Shown: piece by piece, positions 22,385 to 34,273 of the stretch
How the letters are laid out: every line of letters begins with the position of its first letter
How positions within the stretch are numbered: position 1 is the first letter of the stretch
NCBI GenBank assembly: GCA_954871525.1
Contig: OX940863.1
Span: 21,836,001 to 21,900,000, forward strand
From: Parietaria judaica
Taxonomy: Eukaryota; Streptophyta; Magnoliopsida; Rosales; Urticaceae
DNA: 64,000 nucleotides
Reading direction: 5' to 3'
Notes under the pieces: generated by a model
The model's input: only the letters and a program-made list of their open reading frames with translations
The model's database searches: none
What the model was told of the DNA's origin: nothing
Position numbers and translations under genes: made by a program

Positions 22385-22661
22385 CTTTGTCCTGACTGAC
22401 ACGGTCCCCGAGAAACTTTCCAAGAGGTGACCCATCCCAGGATTTCTCCAAGCCAAATACGTTTAACTTTGGAGTTCCTATGAACGAGCAACCAAAAGAA
22501 GTTGTATATTGTTGATATAATTAGTACCAATCAATTCTTTTAAGCCTCTTCAATCATACAGTCTCATACCTGTATGATCAAATAATGATGCAGACGTCCA
22601 TACCTGCATAATTTTGGGAACGTTCCATCAGCACATCTCGTGCCCCAGGCGATGTGGGACA
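22385..22661 (-). mobile_element. 5S-rRNA-like LTR (Cassandra/TRIM-type), proximal part
   Basis: Read on the minus strand from 22661 it begins TGTCCCACATCG. It then contains 'ggaactccaaagttaaacgt' and 'ggatgggtcacctcttgg', a degenerate match to the internal promoter and 3' half of plant 5S rRNA. It continues across the CACTA insertion into 10011-9943 and ends CCGTTACA. Just before the TG end is a purine-rich 'aagaaagggtaagatg', which could be a polypurine tract and would make this a 3' LTR. Terminal retrotransposons in miniature of the Cassandra type carry 5S sequences in their LTRs. No partner LTR was found, and the assignment rests on recognition by eye. Confidence 0.5.
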
Positions 22662-23045
22662 CATCTTACCCTTTCTTGCCCTATCGGCTCACGGAATTGA
22701 TGACTATCACACCATAACTAAATTAAACCAGTAGTACGAAACCTATTGGTGATCATGGTGGATCTTAAGGCGCAGAGGAATTTCAAGATGAGATCTTAGC
22801 TTTTTCGATAGTCTATAGATACAATATATATTGGTAATGTCCATTCTTTTTTTCTTTTGTGTGTTGGACTTGATTTGATTTACGAGTAGAGAGTTCTTCT
22901 GTACTATATAACAAAAAACTATTGTGTCATTATGTTATGTTATCGAAATCGTTAAATCTTTTGTCGTCTGGATTTAGCACCGAAGATTAAAACAATCCAA
23001 TGTTTGTGTAGATCATGTTATTTTTCAATAATGTTGAAATTTATC
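22662..23045. other. Intergenic sequence or internal region of the 5S-like element
   Basis: No gene was found. If the flanking LTR assignment is right, part of this is the element's short internal region. Confidence 0.3.
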
Positions 23046-23096
23046 GCCCGACCAAGCACACAGACCCCTAAAGTGAGGATACTTTTTTTGGTGACT

Positions 23097-23142
<46 letters not shown>

Positions 23143-23590
23143 TGGTCCTTTTGTATTAACAAAGATTATCTTTTAGCCAGTTATCATAATCGCATTATTA
23201 CTCTACCTATAAACATGTTGTTCTCATTGATAAAAATCATCTTTCAACCAACTATCATAATTTATAATATGTAGTGAGAGTTTAGCATTATCCTGTTTTG
23301 TTATCACAGTTCTCGTAACTATATAGTGTAAGTATTGAGATTAAAGTAAATATCATGAAAAATATTTATCGAACTAAACTTTAATAATGACTTTAAATAG
23401 AGCAAGTTCTTTAGCCAAAATTACTAAAGGGATGTTTGAAAAAGGTACCTAAATGTTTTTAAAATAGTGCGGCATATTCTTAAGCTTTCAATTGTGTTGA
23501 ATACCAATAGTCACAAAATTTGTGTTTTAGATTAACTCTATCACATATGTCTCCATTGGAATTAATTAGTTTTTACATGTATTTAATGTT
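23046..23590 (+). repeat. Direct repeat, copy 1 (partner at 30535-31045)
   Basis: It begins '..cgaccaagcacacagaccc.taaagtgagg' and runs through 'ggtgacttcttttat', 'aaattggtccttttgtattaa', 'aatcatctttcaacca' and 'gtgtgg/gcggcatattcttaagctttcaattgtg'. The same blocks in the same order occur at 30535-31045. An (AT)n microsatellite at about 23102-23139 has expanded in this copy; the partner has a T/A-rich stretch instead. The two copies enclose the hAT and copia relics. Confidence 0.8.
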
Positions 23591-23839
23591 GGAAATGAAG
23601 TTGTAAATAGAAATTAAAAACTGCAATAAAGGGGGAATATTTCCTAAACGTTCGCAGTAGATGGAAATAATGATATTTACTATTGATTTCTTAAACGTAT
23701 GCAACAATGAGAATATTAAAGACATGCCTTAAATGTTCTTCAGAAAAAACGATCTAAGAAAGAAAACATTCAATGATTTTAATACAAATCCAAATGAGCA
23801 AAACAATTATGAATTGAATGTAAAAATAAATTCTCAACA

Positions 23840-24900
23840 ACGGATCCTCCTCTATATATTGCAAGCTCCTCAGCTTTCTTTCGACACACCAGGAATATTG
23901 TGCGAACTTCCTATAAAGTCTCGAGTTCTTGCACCTCCGATTTCACTCTTTTGCGAAACTCAAAATCCCTCGTTTTCTATAAACCTGGGTATAGAGTTTG
24001 CTAGTTCGGTTCGTCGTTGCTAAGACGACGGTTATGCTGTTTTATCCTGGGAAGTCTATGCTTATTGGTAGAGGAGGCGAATCGACGTGACTCGGCCCAT
24101 TTCTCACATTCGTTTGACAGGACACATCGCAGGAGAACCAGTGCCAAAATTAACTTCGATCTTCAACAAATGTTCAGGTTCTTTTTTAAATTCTAAAACT
24201 AAATTTTTAAGATTTCTTCATACATATACTCATAGAGAATCTACAATGTATATAACAATCTTAAAGTGAGATTCTCTTTGAATACATATATGAAGGAACC
24301 ATGAACTCTCTGTTTTTTTGTTCAAAAGAATGAAAGATGAAGATTTTTTTCCCCTCTATTACAAAGAAAGTGTAAATGCCTTTTTTTTTTCTCTTGTTGA
24401 TTTTTCTTATTCATGACGCATGTTGTATTGAAGAGTCATATCTCCTTGTTTATTGTGTACACGTTATGTTTCTTTACTTCTCTTTCAATTTTTTTCCTCG
24501 AGACATGTACTGTTTAATTATATTGATATGTAGTAGTAGAAATGTAAGGATAGAATACAGATACATATTTACATACCTCTAAAAGTTTGACACGTTCGCT
24601 TTCTATATGTTATTATAATATTTTATTTTGCCATTTTGACATGACAACACTTTGCATGCTTTATTTTATATTTATATATTATTAAGGAATTGATATTCAT
24701 CGAGGTACTAATATGTTTGAATTGATTATATCTTCAGTTGAAGAAAGTGGAAAACGTGAAGAGCAATGAGAATGTGCACGTGCCTGCACCCGCGCCCGCC
24801 GTCGATACGGCAATGTCGATACTGGCCACTGTGAGTCATGGAGGAAAGTCGGATAAGTTCAAAATTCAAACTTTAAGAGGTGGCAACAAAAGATGTTCTT
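23840..24900 (+). other. Possible transcribed relic or unrecognised gene fragment
   Basis: A TATA-like 'ctatatat' near 23852 is followed by sequence of moderate complexity up to about 24175, where a donor-like CAG/GT occurs. From about 24737, after an acceptor-like 'atcttcag', a frame reads LKKVENVKSNENVHVPAPAP and continues about 35 residues to a stop at 24907. This could be a two-exon remnant of a host gene, but I do not recognise it. The intervening sequence is AT-rich. Confidence 0.2.
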
Positions 24901-25284
24901 TTACCTGACCATGCTTAAATTTGCAATGTTCTTGTCTGAGGATGCACCGAAAGTTTAAAATTACTTAAAATTGAGGCGAGGCATTTTCTCACCGCCTCAA
25001 AAAGCGTAAGCCTCATGGAGCAACGAGGCGTAAGCCTCGATTTTAATAATAAATTAATTATAAAATAATATATATCAAAAAAATCATACATAATTTTAAA
25101 GTATTAAACCATATAAACCACACATATCTCAAAGTTTTAAACTATTAAAAAAATATTAAAACCACACATAAGGCTTAAACCATGAAAAAAAAGGACACAA
25201 AAGTGTTAAACCATAAAAAAACCACACAAGTCTTAAAGCATAATAGATATAATAAGACCACACAAAAGTCTGAAAGGTCTCCTC

Positions 25285-27545
25285 GTTCTCCTTGTCTCCA
25301 TTTATTGCCCTCATCATCTCCGGAATCAAAATCGTGAAGAAATCCTCTTCTCCTCCTTGGCGGTGGCAGTGACGGTTCCGTTGTTAGTGTCGATGCCAAT
25401 GCCGATGAGATTATAGATTCACTTGTAGGTACGTCTTCATCGTCCACGTCTTCATCGTTACTAGTATTCGCCACCCATTCATCATCGGAAGGAATTATAT
25501 CGCGAACTAAAGGATCTTCCTCAACTTTTCGTTGTTTTTTCTTCATCCATCGTTGTTTCAACCTCTTGTTGTACATAATGAACACCAAGGTACTAATTTT
25601 CTTCACGGATAACCGATTCATTCTCTTTGTATGCACTTGATTGAACGTACTCTAATTCCGTTCACATTCCGATGTCGAAAAAGTAAGCCCAAGGTTCTTT
25701 AGTGCTAATTCCTTTAGTTCGTGAACATCATCTCCAAAGTTTTTCTACCATTCAGCTAAACAAGGAAAATAATCTAATTAATTAAAGAAAAGTTTAAACT
25801 TTAAGTAAGTAAATAAATAAAGAATATTTCATACCTGGAGAACGTGTCATGTGTGAGATCATAGTCTCTCGCCTTCCAAACAATCCTCGCTTGAAAACAA
25901 ACTCATTAAGTTGGCCCTCAATCTTTATGCACAAATCCGGATCTGGCACGAGCATTTCCATGCAATTATGCAAACCATATTTGATCTTGGGATGCTCGGA
26001 TACATTAGGAGTCAATCGGTATTGAGGATTCAAATAATATCCCGTCGCATGCAAGTCTCCATGCATTTGTTTCTCCCACTTTGTATTAATGATATCCCAA
26101 ATCTCGTTATACTCCGCTTTGTATCCACTCAATTTCTTCGCGATTCCTTCTTTTGCCGCATCCATTGACCCATAAAAAAAATCTCATTTCCGGAGTCTCG
26201 CCGTCAACGATTCAAAAAACATGAACAAGAGGCGATGTGTTTTTGATGGCATAAATTACACTCTTCCAAAAAAATCGCTAGTCCATAATGATCATTCTCA
26301 CCGCTTTCTCAATATTGGTCTTTGCATAAGAGGAATTGGCTGATTTTTTTTGTAACAAACATCTCTTGTATTGGTTGCTTCAACTTTAACATACTCTCTA
26401 AAATTACATACGCTATGGAAAATCGCGTGTCGGCCGGTCGGACAAGATCCTTCACCACAATGTTTTTTGCTTAAGCGAGCACCCAATTATGATTGTGGAT
26501 ATAGTTTGTAACTTTCTTCGCTATGTAAAAATCTATCTTGTGTTCCGGTAAGTCTCCAATCTTCTCAAGCATTAAATCAATACAATGTGCCGCACACAGA
26601 GTCCAATACAAAGTTGGCCTCTTATTCATCAACAACGTTACCGCCGCCTTGTACGCCGTCGCGTTGTCGGTTATCACTTGAACAACGGATTCTTCTCCAA
26701 TCTCATAAATTACACCATCAAGCAATTCAAACAATTTCAGAGCATTTTTTTAGCTCATCTGACGCATCAACAGTCTTCAAGAAAACGGTCCCACGTCGAT
26801 TGTTGACAAGAAAGTTGATCTAACTTCGATTCTGGGTATCCGTCCAACCATCCTATAGCAAGGAGACTCCAGTTTTCTTCCATGTCTGTATGTCGATCAC
26901 AATCTTTCGTGTCTTCAAGGCTTCTTCCCTAAGTATCCATGTCGACAAATCGTACATCGTTGGAATCTTCAAATCTCGGCCAATGTGGGCAACATCACGC
27001 AACATACTTGTGTACGAAGCGCGCTTGTTGCTATGTTGAACACGATCACATTTTCATAAAAAAAAAATCACCGTATCTCCAAGCAACTTCATTTCGTAGC
27101 TCTTTCAATCGGATTCAGGACATAACGACATTTTCACCGTCGTTTTTTTCACCACTTTTCATCGACATGTACCTATTCATCGACCCTGTAACACCTCTAG
27201 AGCCACTCGGAAAAGAATTCTTATCTCCCACCAACGCCCTCGAATCAACCGCATTATAAAAACCCCACCATTAACGATTTCTTCGAACTCGGATTCATTA
27301 GCTTTCTTTGCACTTTGGTATTACGTCAAATAAACTTGAACTTTTTTTTTCACTTCGTCGGGAACATTAGCACATCCTTTGACACCTTTTCTAGCGAAAG
27401 CAAGATGCTCTTTTACTCTAGAGACTACTTCGCTTATCTCTTTCATGCAAAAGTTGCACTTTAAATACTTGTAGGATTGCCTTCCATCAGGATTTCCTCG
27501 GCATAGTTTTAACCCGGATCCTTCTTTCGAGAATTAGACATTTTA
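25285..27545 (-). pseudogene. hAT transposase (BED zinc finger, DUF659, hAT dimerisation), broken
   Basis: Reading from 27545 downward, the N-terminus has a BED-type zinc finger fragment (CNFCMKEIS..VSRVKEHLA..GVKGC) about one base out of frame with the first ATG. Near 26840 there is a GWTDTQNR block, then a GTVFLKTVDASDE block. From 26734 to 26471 comes a clear DUF659 stretch with QVITDNATAYKAAV and LCAAHCIDLMLEKIGDLPEH. Near 26165-25830 is the central region (NTKWEKQMHGDLHATGYYLN). The C-terminal dimerisation region follows at about 25690-25540, with a stop between SECNRN and STFNQVHTKRMNRL. Several stops and frame changes show it is inactive. In an intact element this protein would cut and paste the transposon in the nucleus. 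Confidence 0.85.
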
Positions 27546-27710
27546 AACCTAAACATGACAATGAAATACAATGAGTTTTTTAACATTTAATCCATAAACC
27601 TTTTTTTGTTGTTTAAAAACCGATTTAAACAAATCAGATCAGTTTGGACAACAAAACTGATCAATGATTTTCATAACGAGTGAGATACTGAGAGAGTGAG
27701 ATGCACCTGG

Positions 27711-27848
27711 TGGCTGGTCTGAGCGTGAGAGGCTGACAGAATGGACAGTAGAGAAATGTTTTTCACAGAGACAGAGGAGTGGCTGGTCCGAGCGTGAGAG
27801 GCTGACAGAATGGACAGTAGAGAAATGTTTTTCACAGAGACAGACGAG
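27711..27848. repeat. 69-bp unit duplicated in tandem in the hAT relic
   Basis: The stretch beginning 'tggctggtctgagcgtgagagg' at 27711 recurs at 27780 with a single obvious difference near the start. It continues through 'gacagaatggacagtagag'. The near-identity suggests a recent duplication. Confidence 0.85.
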
Positions 27849-28139
27849 AGAAGGGAGAGACTGATCGACAAAGAAGGGAGATAGAGACGGCTGAGAAGGC
27901 TTTAGGGTTAGATTACAAAAGGGTTTAAATGGCCTTTTTAAAAAGCCCAAAACAGTTAAACAAAAATCCTAGACTGCAACCACCAATGAGGCGCACGCCT
28001 TGCGCATTGTCTCACGCCTCGAGGCAGAGGCACACGCCTTAACTGCCTCACTGGAAAAAAGGGCGTACACCTTTTTCATTTGCGCCTAGAGGCACGCTTC
28101 GGAGGTAAAAAGAGTCCGACTCTGACTCTTTTTTAAGCC

Positions 28140-29230
28140 ATGGATGCACTACAACCAAATGAGGACGAGACTGATCTTCAAATTCTCCAGATAGCCGATG
28201 CGTGGAACTCGTCGGAGTACGTCTGCCGGAATTTCGTCCTCACCTGCTTGACGGACAATATGTACAACGTGTACAGTACAAAGAAAACAACGAAGATGTT
28301 GTTGGAGTCACTCGATCACAAGTATAAAGCGGAAGATGCTGGAGCCAAAAGTTCACCGTGGACCGGTTTTTTAACTCCAAGATGGTCAACTCCAAGACAA
28401 CCATCTGTCATGCAAGAATTTCAGGAAATCTTGCATGAGATACGCGCTAAAGGGTTGAAGGTGTCTGAACCATTTCAAGTGGCATCTTTGATAGAAAAGT
28501 TGACGCCGAGCTGGGAAGACTTTAAAAGCTACCTACTACACAAGAAAAAAAAAGATGAACCTTGAAGACCTTATTGTTAGACATCGTATCGAAGAAGACA
28601 ACAAGAAGTCAGAAAAGACTGGTTATTCTGCTGAAACATCAAATGCAAACATAGTGGAGGCTTATGATAAAGGCAAGTCCAAGAAATGGTCAAATGGGAC
28701 CTAAGAGCGGTGCCACGAAAAAGCCAAAGTTCCAAGGGAAGTGCTTCAACTGCAACAAGATGGGGTATATGGTGTCTGATTGTAGATTTCCGAAGAAGGG
28801 GAAGTTCTAGGAAGCTCACGCGGTGGAAGCAGATGATAACTTGTCAGCGTGATTTCTGAACTCAACATGCTGGACTCCAACCTGAATGAGTGGTGGATTG
28901 ACATTGGGGCCACGCGCCATGTCTGTGCTGAAAGAGCTTCTTTCAAGGAGCTGAAGCTGAGCGAAACTAGGGAAAAACTCCATATGGGTAACTCGACTAA
29001 TTTTGATATCAAGGGCAACGGAACAATATTCCTGAAGATGACCACGGGGAAAGAGCTAAAGCTGAATAATTTCATGTTTGTCCCGGACATCTGCAAGAAT
29101 CTGATCTCCGGGACGCTGCTCAACAAACAGGGATTCATGACGGGTGTTTGAGTCCGATAGAGTAGTTCTGTCGAAGTCGGGCCTATTTGTAGGAAATAGA
29201 TATGTAAAGGATATGACATGTGGAAAATGA
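28140..29230 (+). pseudogene. Ty1/copia gag and protease relic
   Basis: The first frame (28140-28565) is a UBN2-type copia Gag: YVCRNFVLTCLTDNMYNVY, KMLLESLDHKYKAEDAG, then EFQEILHEIRAKGLKVSE. The frame shifts near 28550 in an A-run. Further on it encodes a zinc knuckle that reads CFNCNKMGYMVSDC, with Tyr where CCHC knuckles need His. After more stops, 28849-29151 encodes the protease start, WWIDIGATRHVC, where the usual D-S/T-G motif is D-I-G. A shifted frame near 29150-29215 resembles the following GAG-pre-integrase region. Homology stops by about 29230, so integrase and reverse transcriptase are missing. It is a dead fragment beside the hAT relic. Confidence 0.85.
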
Positions 29231-30534
29231 GTGTTATGGTGGTCACTTAGTCCATATGTTGGTAATGGCTATGATAAAGCCTAAAGACTACTACATATTA
29301 ATAAATAAAGTCTTTATATTTATGCTTGAATTTATTTTAGCAATGATGAGTTATAACATGTTAATTAAGATAGTTTTTGTGAACACTAATTAACATGGAA
29401 CATATTCCTAAGTTTAAAGTAAAAGATTTGCACAATTGTGATTTTTTTTTTGTTGTAAATATGACAACCTCTTTTCAAATATGATCCGGAAACCCTTGAG
29501 ATAATATGTAGCAATTAAATTAATGAGAGAAGATCTCTCTTATTAACGAGAAGTTGAAAAACAATTTTTTTTTATAGAATATTAATATAGTTAGAGATGT
29601 TCTTGATAATGAAGTTATGGAATCATTTAGAGAGTCCTGTTCTCAAAAGTAATATGTACAATCTCTTTATGAGATAAAAAGTATCGAGATTTTCTTTAAA
29701 ATACAAAAAAAAATGGGGGATTTTGAGAAAAATAACTTATTCACATTTAAAATGTCGGGGGTTTAACACTACCAAAGTCTACGATAAATTCTAGTTACAT
29801 TCTTAGATAATTACGTAAAGAGACCAAATATCTAAGAAAAGTTTTGAAATATTTTCTTTGGTAGCTAAAACTTGTAATATGTACAAGTAGAGTACAAAGC
29901 AATGGTAAGTCTACTATTTGACATAATTCCATTTTGGTAAGGAAATAAAATTTTGTGGATCCACTACTCAAAGAGTGAATGATATTTCAGCCTATTAAGA
30001 AAAAGTCTTGACAGTGAAACCCAAACTATATGATTGGAGATACCAAGAACTAGGTTCAAAGGGAAAATATACATGTATGAGGTTTTAACAGATCACTGTG
30101 GAGGTAATATCCATGGTCCATTCCTAAGATGAAAAACAGTGATTATGTGGTTTAGGATAAGCAAAGCTTTTATTGATAGTCTTACACGTCAAAGTGAGAT
30201 ATTCTTAAGTAAGATATCACCTATGTTAGAGAGAAGTTGGGTCGCTTCAAATGGATTTGTATAATGGCATAAATTTTATAAATGCTCGCAGAACCAGAAG
30301 GGCATTCATGAACAAAAGGAAGTGAGAACTGAACTTGTTAATGGAAAAAAATTGTGTGACATATATAAATTCCTTACACGAAATGATAGAATAGTTTAAA
30401 GACATCACGTCTACTGATCAACTAGTTAGATAAATATATTTTACAATGAACAGCTCAAAGGTAACACCTACCAACCCTATGCAAAAAATTTCCACTGATC
30501 TATATTACCCAGACAATGTGTTGTCAAGGATGTC
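29231..30534. other. Non-coding sequence, possibly decayed retrotransposon
   Basis: No coding frame of note. Phrases such as 'gattggagataccaagaactaggttcaaaggg' suggest old retrotransposon non-coding sequence, but no LTR edges could be placed. Confidence 0.35.
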
Positions 30535-31045
30535 TTTGTCCACCAACCGAGCACCCAAACCCTTATAGTGAGGGTACTTTTTTTGGTGACTTCTTTTATT
30601 TTTTTAATTTTTTTTTATAAATTGGTCCTTTTGTATTAATAGAGATTATCTTTTAACCATTTATCATTATCGCATTTATTGGCATCTACCTATAAACAAG
30701 TCGTTCTCATTAATAAAAATCATCTTTCAACCAATTATCATAATTTATAATATGTAGTGAGAGTCTAGCATTATCCAATTTTGTTATCATGACTCTCAAC
30801 TGTATAGCATAAGTATTGAGATTAAAGTAAAGATCTTGAAAAATATTTATCGAAATAATGACTTTAAATAGAGCAATTCTTTAGCCAAATTTACTAAAGG
30901 GTGAAAAAAAAGGGTACCTAAATATTTTTAAAATAGTGTGGCATATTCTTAAGCTTTCAATTGTGTTGAATATCAATAGTCACAAAATTTGTATTTTAGA
31001 TTAACTCCATGGCATATGTCTCCATTAGCATTACTTAGATTTTAC
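30535..31045 (+). repeat. Direct repeat, copy 2 (partner at 23046-23590)
   Basis: This is the second copy of the block series described at 23046-23590, without the AT microsatellite. It ends just before the poly-G tract. No PBS or polypurine tract was found next to either copy, so they are not called as LTRs. Confidence 0.8.
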
Positions 31046-31060
31046 CATAGGCAAAAACTA

Positions 31061-31090
31061 GGGGGGGGGGGGGGGGGGGGGGCGGGGGGG
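31061..31090. repeat. Poly-G tract (22 G, one C, 7 G)
   Basis: An uninterrupted run of 22 G is followed by C and seven more G, in otherwise AT-rich DNA. Such a tract can form G-quadruplex structures and is hard to sequence, so its true length is uncertain. Confidence 0.95.
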
Positions 31091-32434
31091 TATGATTTTC
31101 AAACTCTGGTCGGTCTCCCTGATTTTCTCTTTTGATCTTATTACTTTTAATTAGTGGAATACCAAAGGAGGCAAAATATCAATTATACTTTTGATTGTAT
31201 ATATTAATTGAAAAAATTTATATCTACATCTAACTCAATAATTTTTCATTAATATTTTTGGCATGATTTTTTATTTTTTTTTATCAAATATGAACATATA
31301 TATAGCTGGAGAAAGTTTTTGTTTTAAATAAGTTACATAAATATTTCTATATATTTAGTAATCGCCACACATATACAATATGTAGGCCCTCCATGAATTA
31401 AATTCAATCGATCATAGGACATATATAGGGTAAATATCAAGAGTTGATTGTGGTCCAAAAGCGACAACTTTAAAGAGGCAAAATAATAGTAATATCTTTA
31501 TGTGTGGTTGTGCTTATAGTAGTTCAATGGTGTGCAATTCATTCGATTTGATTCTGCCTGATACTATCAAATATAGGTGTCTAATTGCGACGTGTATTTA
31601 TACGATATATAAAATGTGACCGACATGAAGTTAAAAATAAATGAAAAATTACAATTTTACGACCATCTTTTTTTTTTTTTTTAAATTATTTCTTTCATAT
31701 AGTCAATTGTGTTAAGAATTTAATTATTCTGATATTCACAATGAGATATGAAGCTATTTGTAACTTTTCTTTCTTATAAATATGTGTACATGAGCATTCG
31801 CATAAGAATAAGCCATATATATAATTATAATATACTTTTTTATTTCATTAATTCATCATTGTATATGGGTGTATGATATAAGTAATTTACTGTTAGATCC
31901 CGCAATATTTTTTAATAAAATTAAACAAAAATTCTTATACAGTTCGTTATAACTCTAAAACATTCTATACAAATAATTTCAACGCATAGAATAGCTTTAT
32001 ATTTGAGAGATAAAGTATGCACGTAGATCAAAATGAACATTATATATGTAGTCAACTAGTCCTAATTGATATATGGCCAACATTAAAGCTATATATTTAG
32101 ATGAATACACACACATATTTATTATTATTATATATATTATATATATATATATATATATTACATGATATACTAAGAAACAGTATTGTGAAATGAATTTAGA
32201 CCTTGCAGTCATAATAAATTAAATTCGAAGGTCCCCCAGCAAGCAAATTGATATTTAAGCTTGAAAGTGATGACTCTCCAACTAAATTATTGTTATCATT
32301 TATATATCTACATAAATACACACACATATAAATATATATTATTTCGATCGTTTCCATACGTGCCATCAGTCAGCAAGATACAAGAATGATCTATAACTGC
32401 AGATTGGATATATATGTGTAATTATTAATTAAAT

Positions 32435-32478
<44 letters not shown>

Positions 32479-34099
32479 AGTCCTTGAGTTGATTGTAGAA
32501 GCCAATAATTTAGCTAGGAGAATGTCCATATATCCCATCATGTACACGAGCGGTTCCTCGCTGGATCCAACTCCTCTTATTAAATACATTTATAACTTTA
32601 TATATATATATATACACGCACGTAGAAGTATTAAATGTACCGTTACTTACAAAATACCGAGATGGTCCGATTTTACATATATGCCGAATACTAACGAGTA
32701 AATTATAAGTATTTGGATATATTGATCAAATTGTATGGGTACATCGGTGAGTGTTTTCGGAAAGAGTATTCTATATTAACAGTTTGCATTTTACAAGTGT
32801 AGAAAAAATGATAATAATATTGCATTAGTATAGTATATACGACAACAACTATACCACATTAAGCAATGAGTATTGGCCGTTGCCGTTTTTCACTCAAAAT
32901 CTACCTGATCAATATCATCACTCATCAATGTCTTTTTGCGTTGTTTACATGGTATTTTTATAAAATTGAAGAAGGAATTATGTGATTTTTACGTTTTATC
33001 GATTTATTATGGGTATTTGTTACCCGTGAATAACCGTCACCAACCTATAAAACGAAATGCTTTATTGTAGAAAATCTACCGAGTCAGCAAGCGTATATAT
33101 CATTTTAGTATATTAACTTTAAAATGGAATTGCTATGACTAATTTTTTATTTATTTTTATTTATTATGGGATGGTTCTATTTGCAAAAATTATGTGTTCC
33201 CACGTTACAAAATATATTCACAGTGTTAAAACGATAACTAATGATATAAACTCTTTTTATTAATTAGTCATTACAAAATATTAATTACTCATATACAATG
33301 GTTATAAACTCTTTTATTATTGCGACGACCAATTCTTATAATATTGTGTGCTTATTATTATTATTTTCTTATTTCTCCTTGTGATTAAGTATTTATAGTA
33401 GGCCATCCATATTATATGTTGAGTATTATTGCATACAGCTTGCTAAGATTATTAATAAAAAAGGAAAAATATGGAAAACGAAAGCAACTTAAGGTAGTAA
33501 TGCATAGTTCGATTTTTTCACTCTTATAATTATTGTAGCGACAGTAGGTAATGTGAATAACATATTCGGAAGGAATTAATGCATGAAAAACGACAAGACA
33601 ATGGAGTCAAAAGGTCAGCATAAATTCCAGCCTGGTAAGCTCTAGGGCACACGTGTCTTTTCTTAAACGACAAACAATTTGGCTCGCTATTTTCTTGTTA
33701 TTTCAACGGTTAAAATTTAGAAGAGAAAGTTCCGAAAAATTTGATAAACTTATATAAGACATACATATAAGTAAAGTATTATTATGATTATTTGATTCTT
33801 TTTGTCCCCATTATATATGCGACATTTACTAATTTCTTTAAGCAAATTTTAACTATATTTGCTCAAATGAAATATCCTTTAATTTTATCTCTTTTTTTTT
33901 TTTTTGAAAGATCATTAATTTTACTGTCTAAACTTTCTCCTAATTAATGATTAAAATATCACTATTAATGGTTTCCAAATTACCGGCAATTAGTGTGTAA
34001 ACGTTCCCCAAATTGCAGCATTACCAATTTTTTTTTTCTTTTTCTATTTGATACTTTTAAGTTATAACTATTTAATAATTATAGCTTAAAATAATTAAA
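31091..34099. other. Long AT-rich intergenic stretch with microsatellites
   Basis: No gene or element could be supported over about 3 kb. AT dinucleotide runs occur near 32128-32158, 32437-32472 and 32600-32614. Short frames here are translations of these runs. Confidence 0.6.
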
Positions 34100-34273
34100 G
34101 GGATAATAGCCGCAAAAGCGGCCAAAGTTGGGCCAAGTGTGCAAATAAGTGGCCAAAGAGATTTAGTATCGACATAAGTATCCAAAGTTTTCCAAACCAT
34201 GGTGTGTACAAACTCTATTCACTCCAACCCAACGCTCATTACTGTATTTTGTGCTAATATGTTATGCAAGTTG

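Larger units (their letters stand above)
24960..28100 (-). mobile_element. hAT-family transposon relic, approximate limits
   Basis: The interior encodes a broken hAT transposase on the minus strand. Both ends are packed with GAGGC/GCCTC motifs in mixed orientation: 'ttgaggcgaggcattttctcaccgcctc' on the left, and 'gcgcacgccttgcgc' and 'cacgcctcgaggc' on the right. Such motif-rich subterminal zones are usual for hAT elements. Exact termini and an 8-bp target duplication could not be fixed. Confidence 0.65.

Noticed and set aside
23046..31045. Direct repeats considered as the two LTRs of one retrotransposon
   Set aside because: No primer-binding site or polypurine tract next to either copy, and the coding relics between them belong to different element classes.
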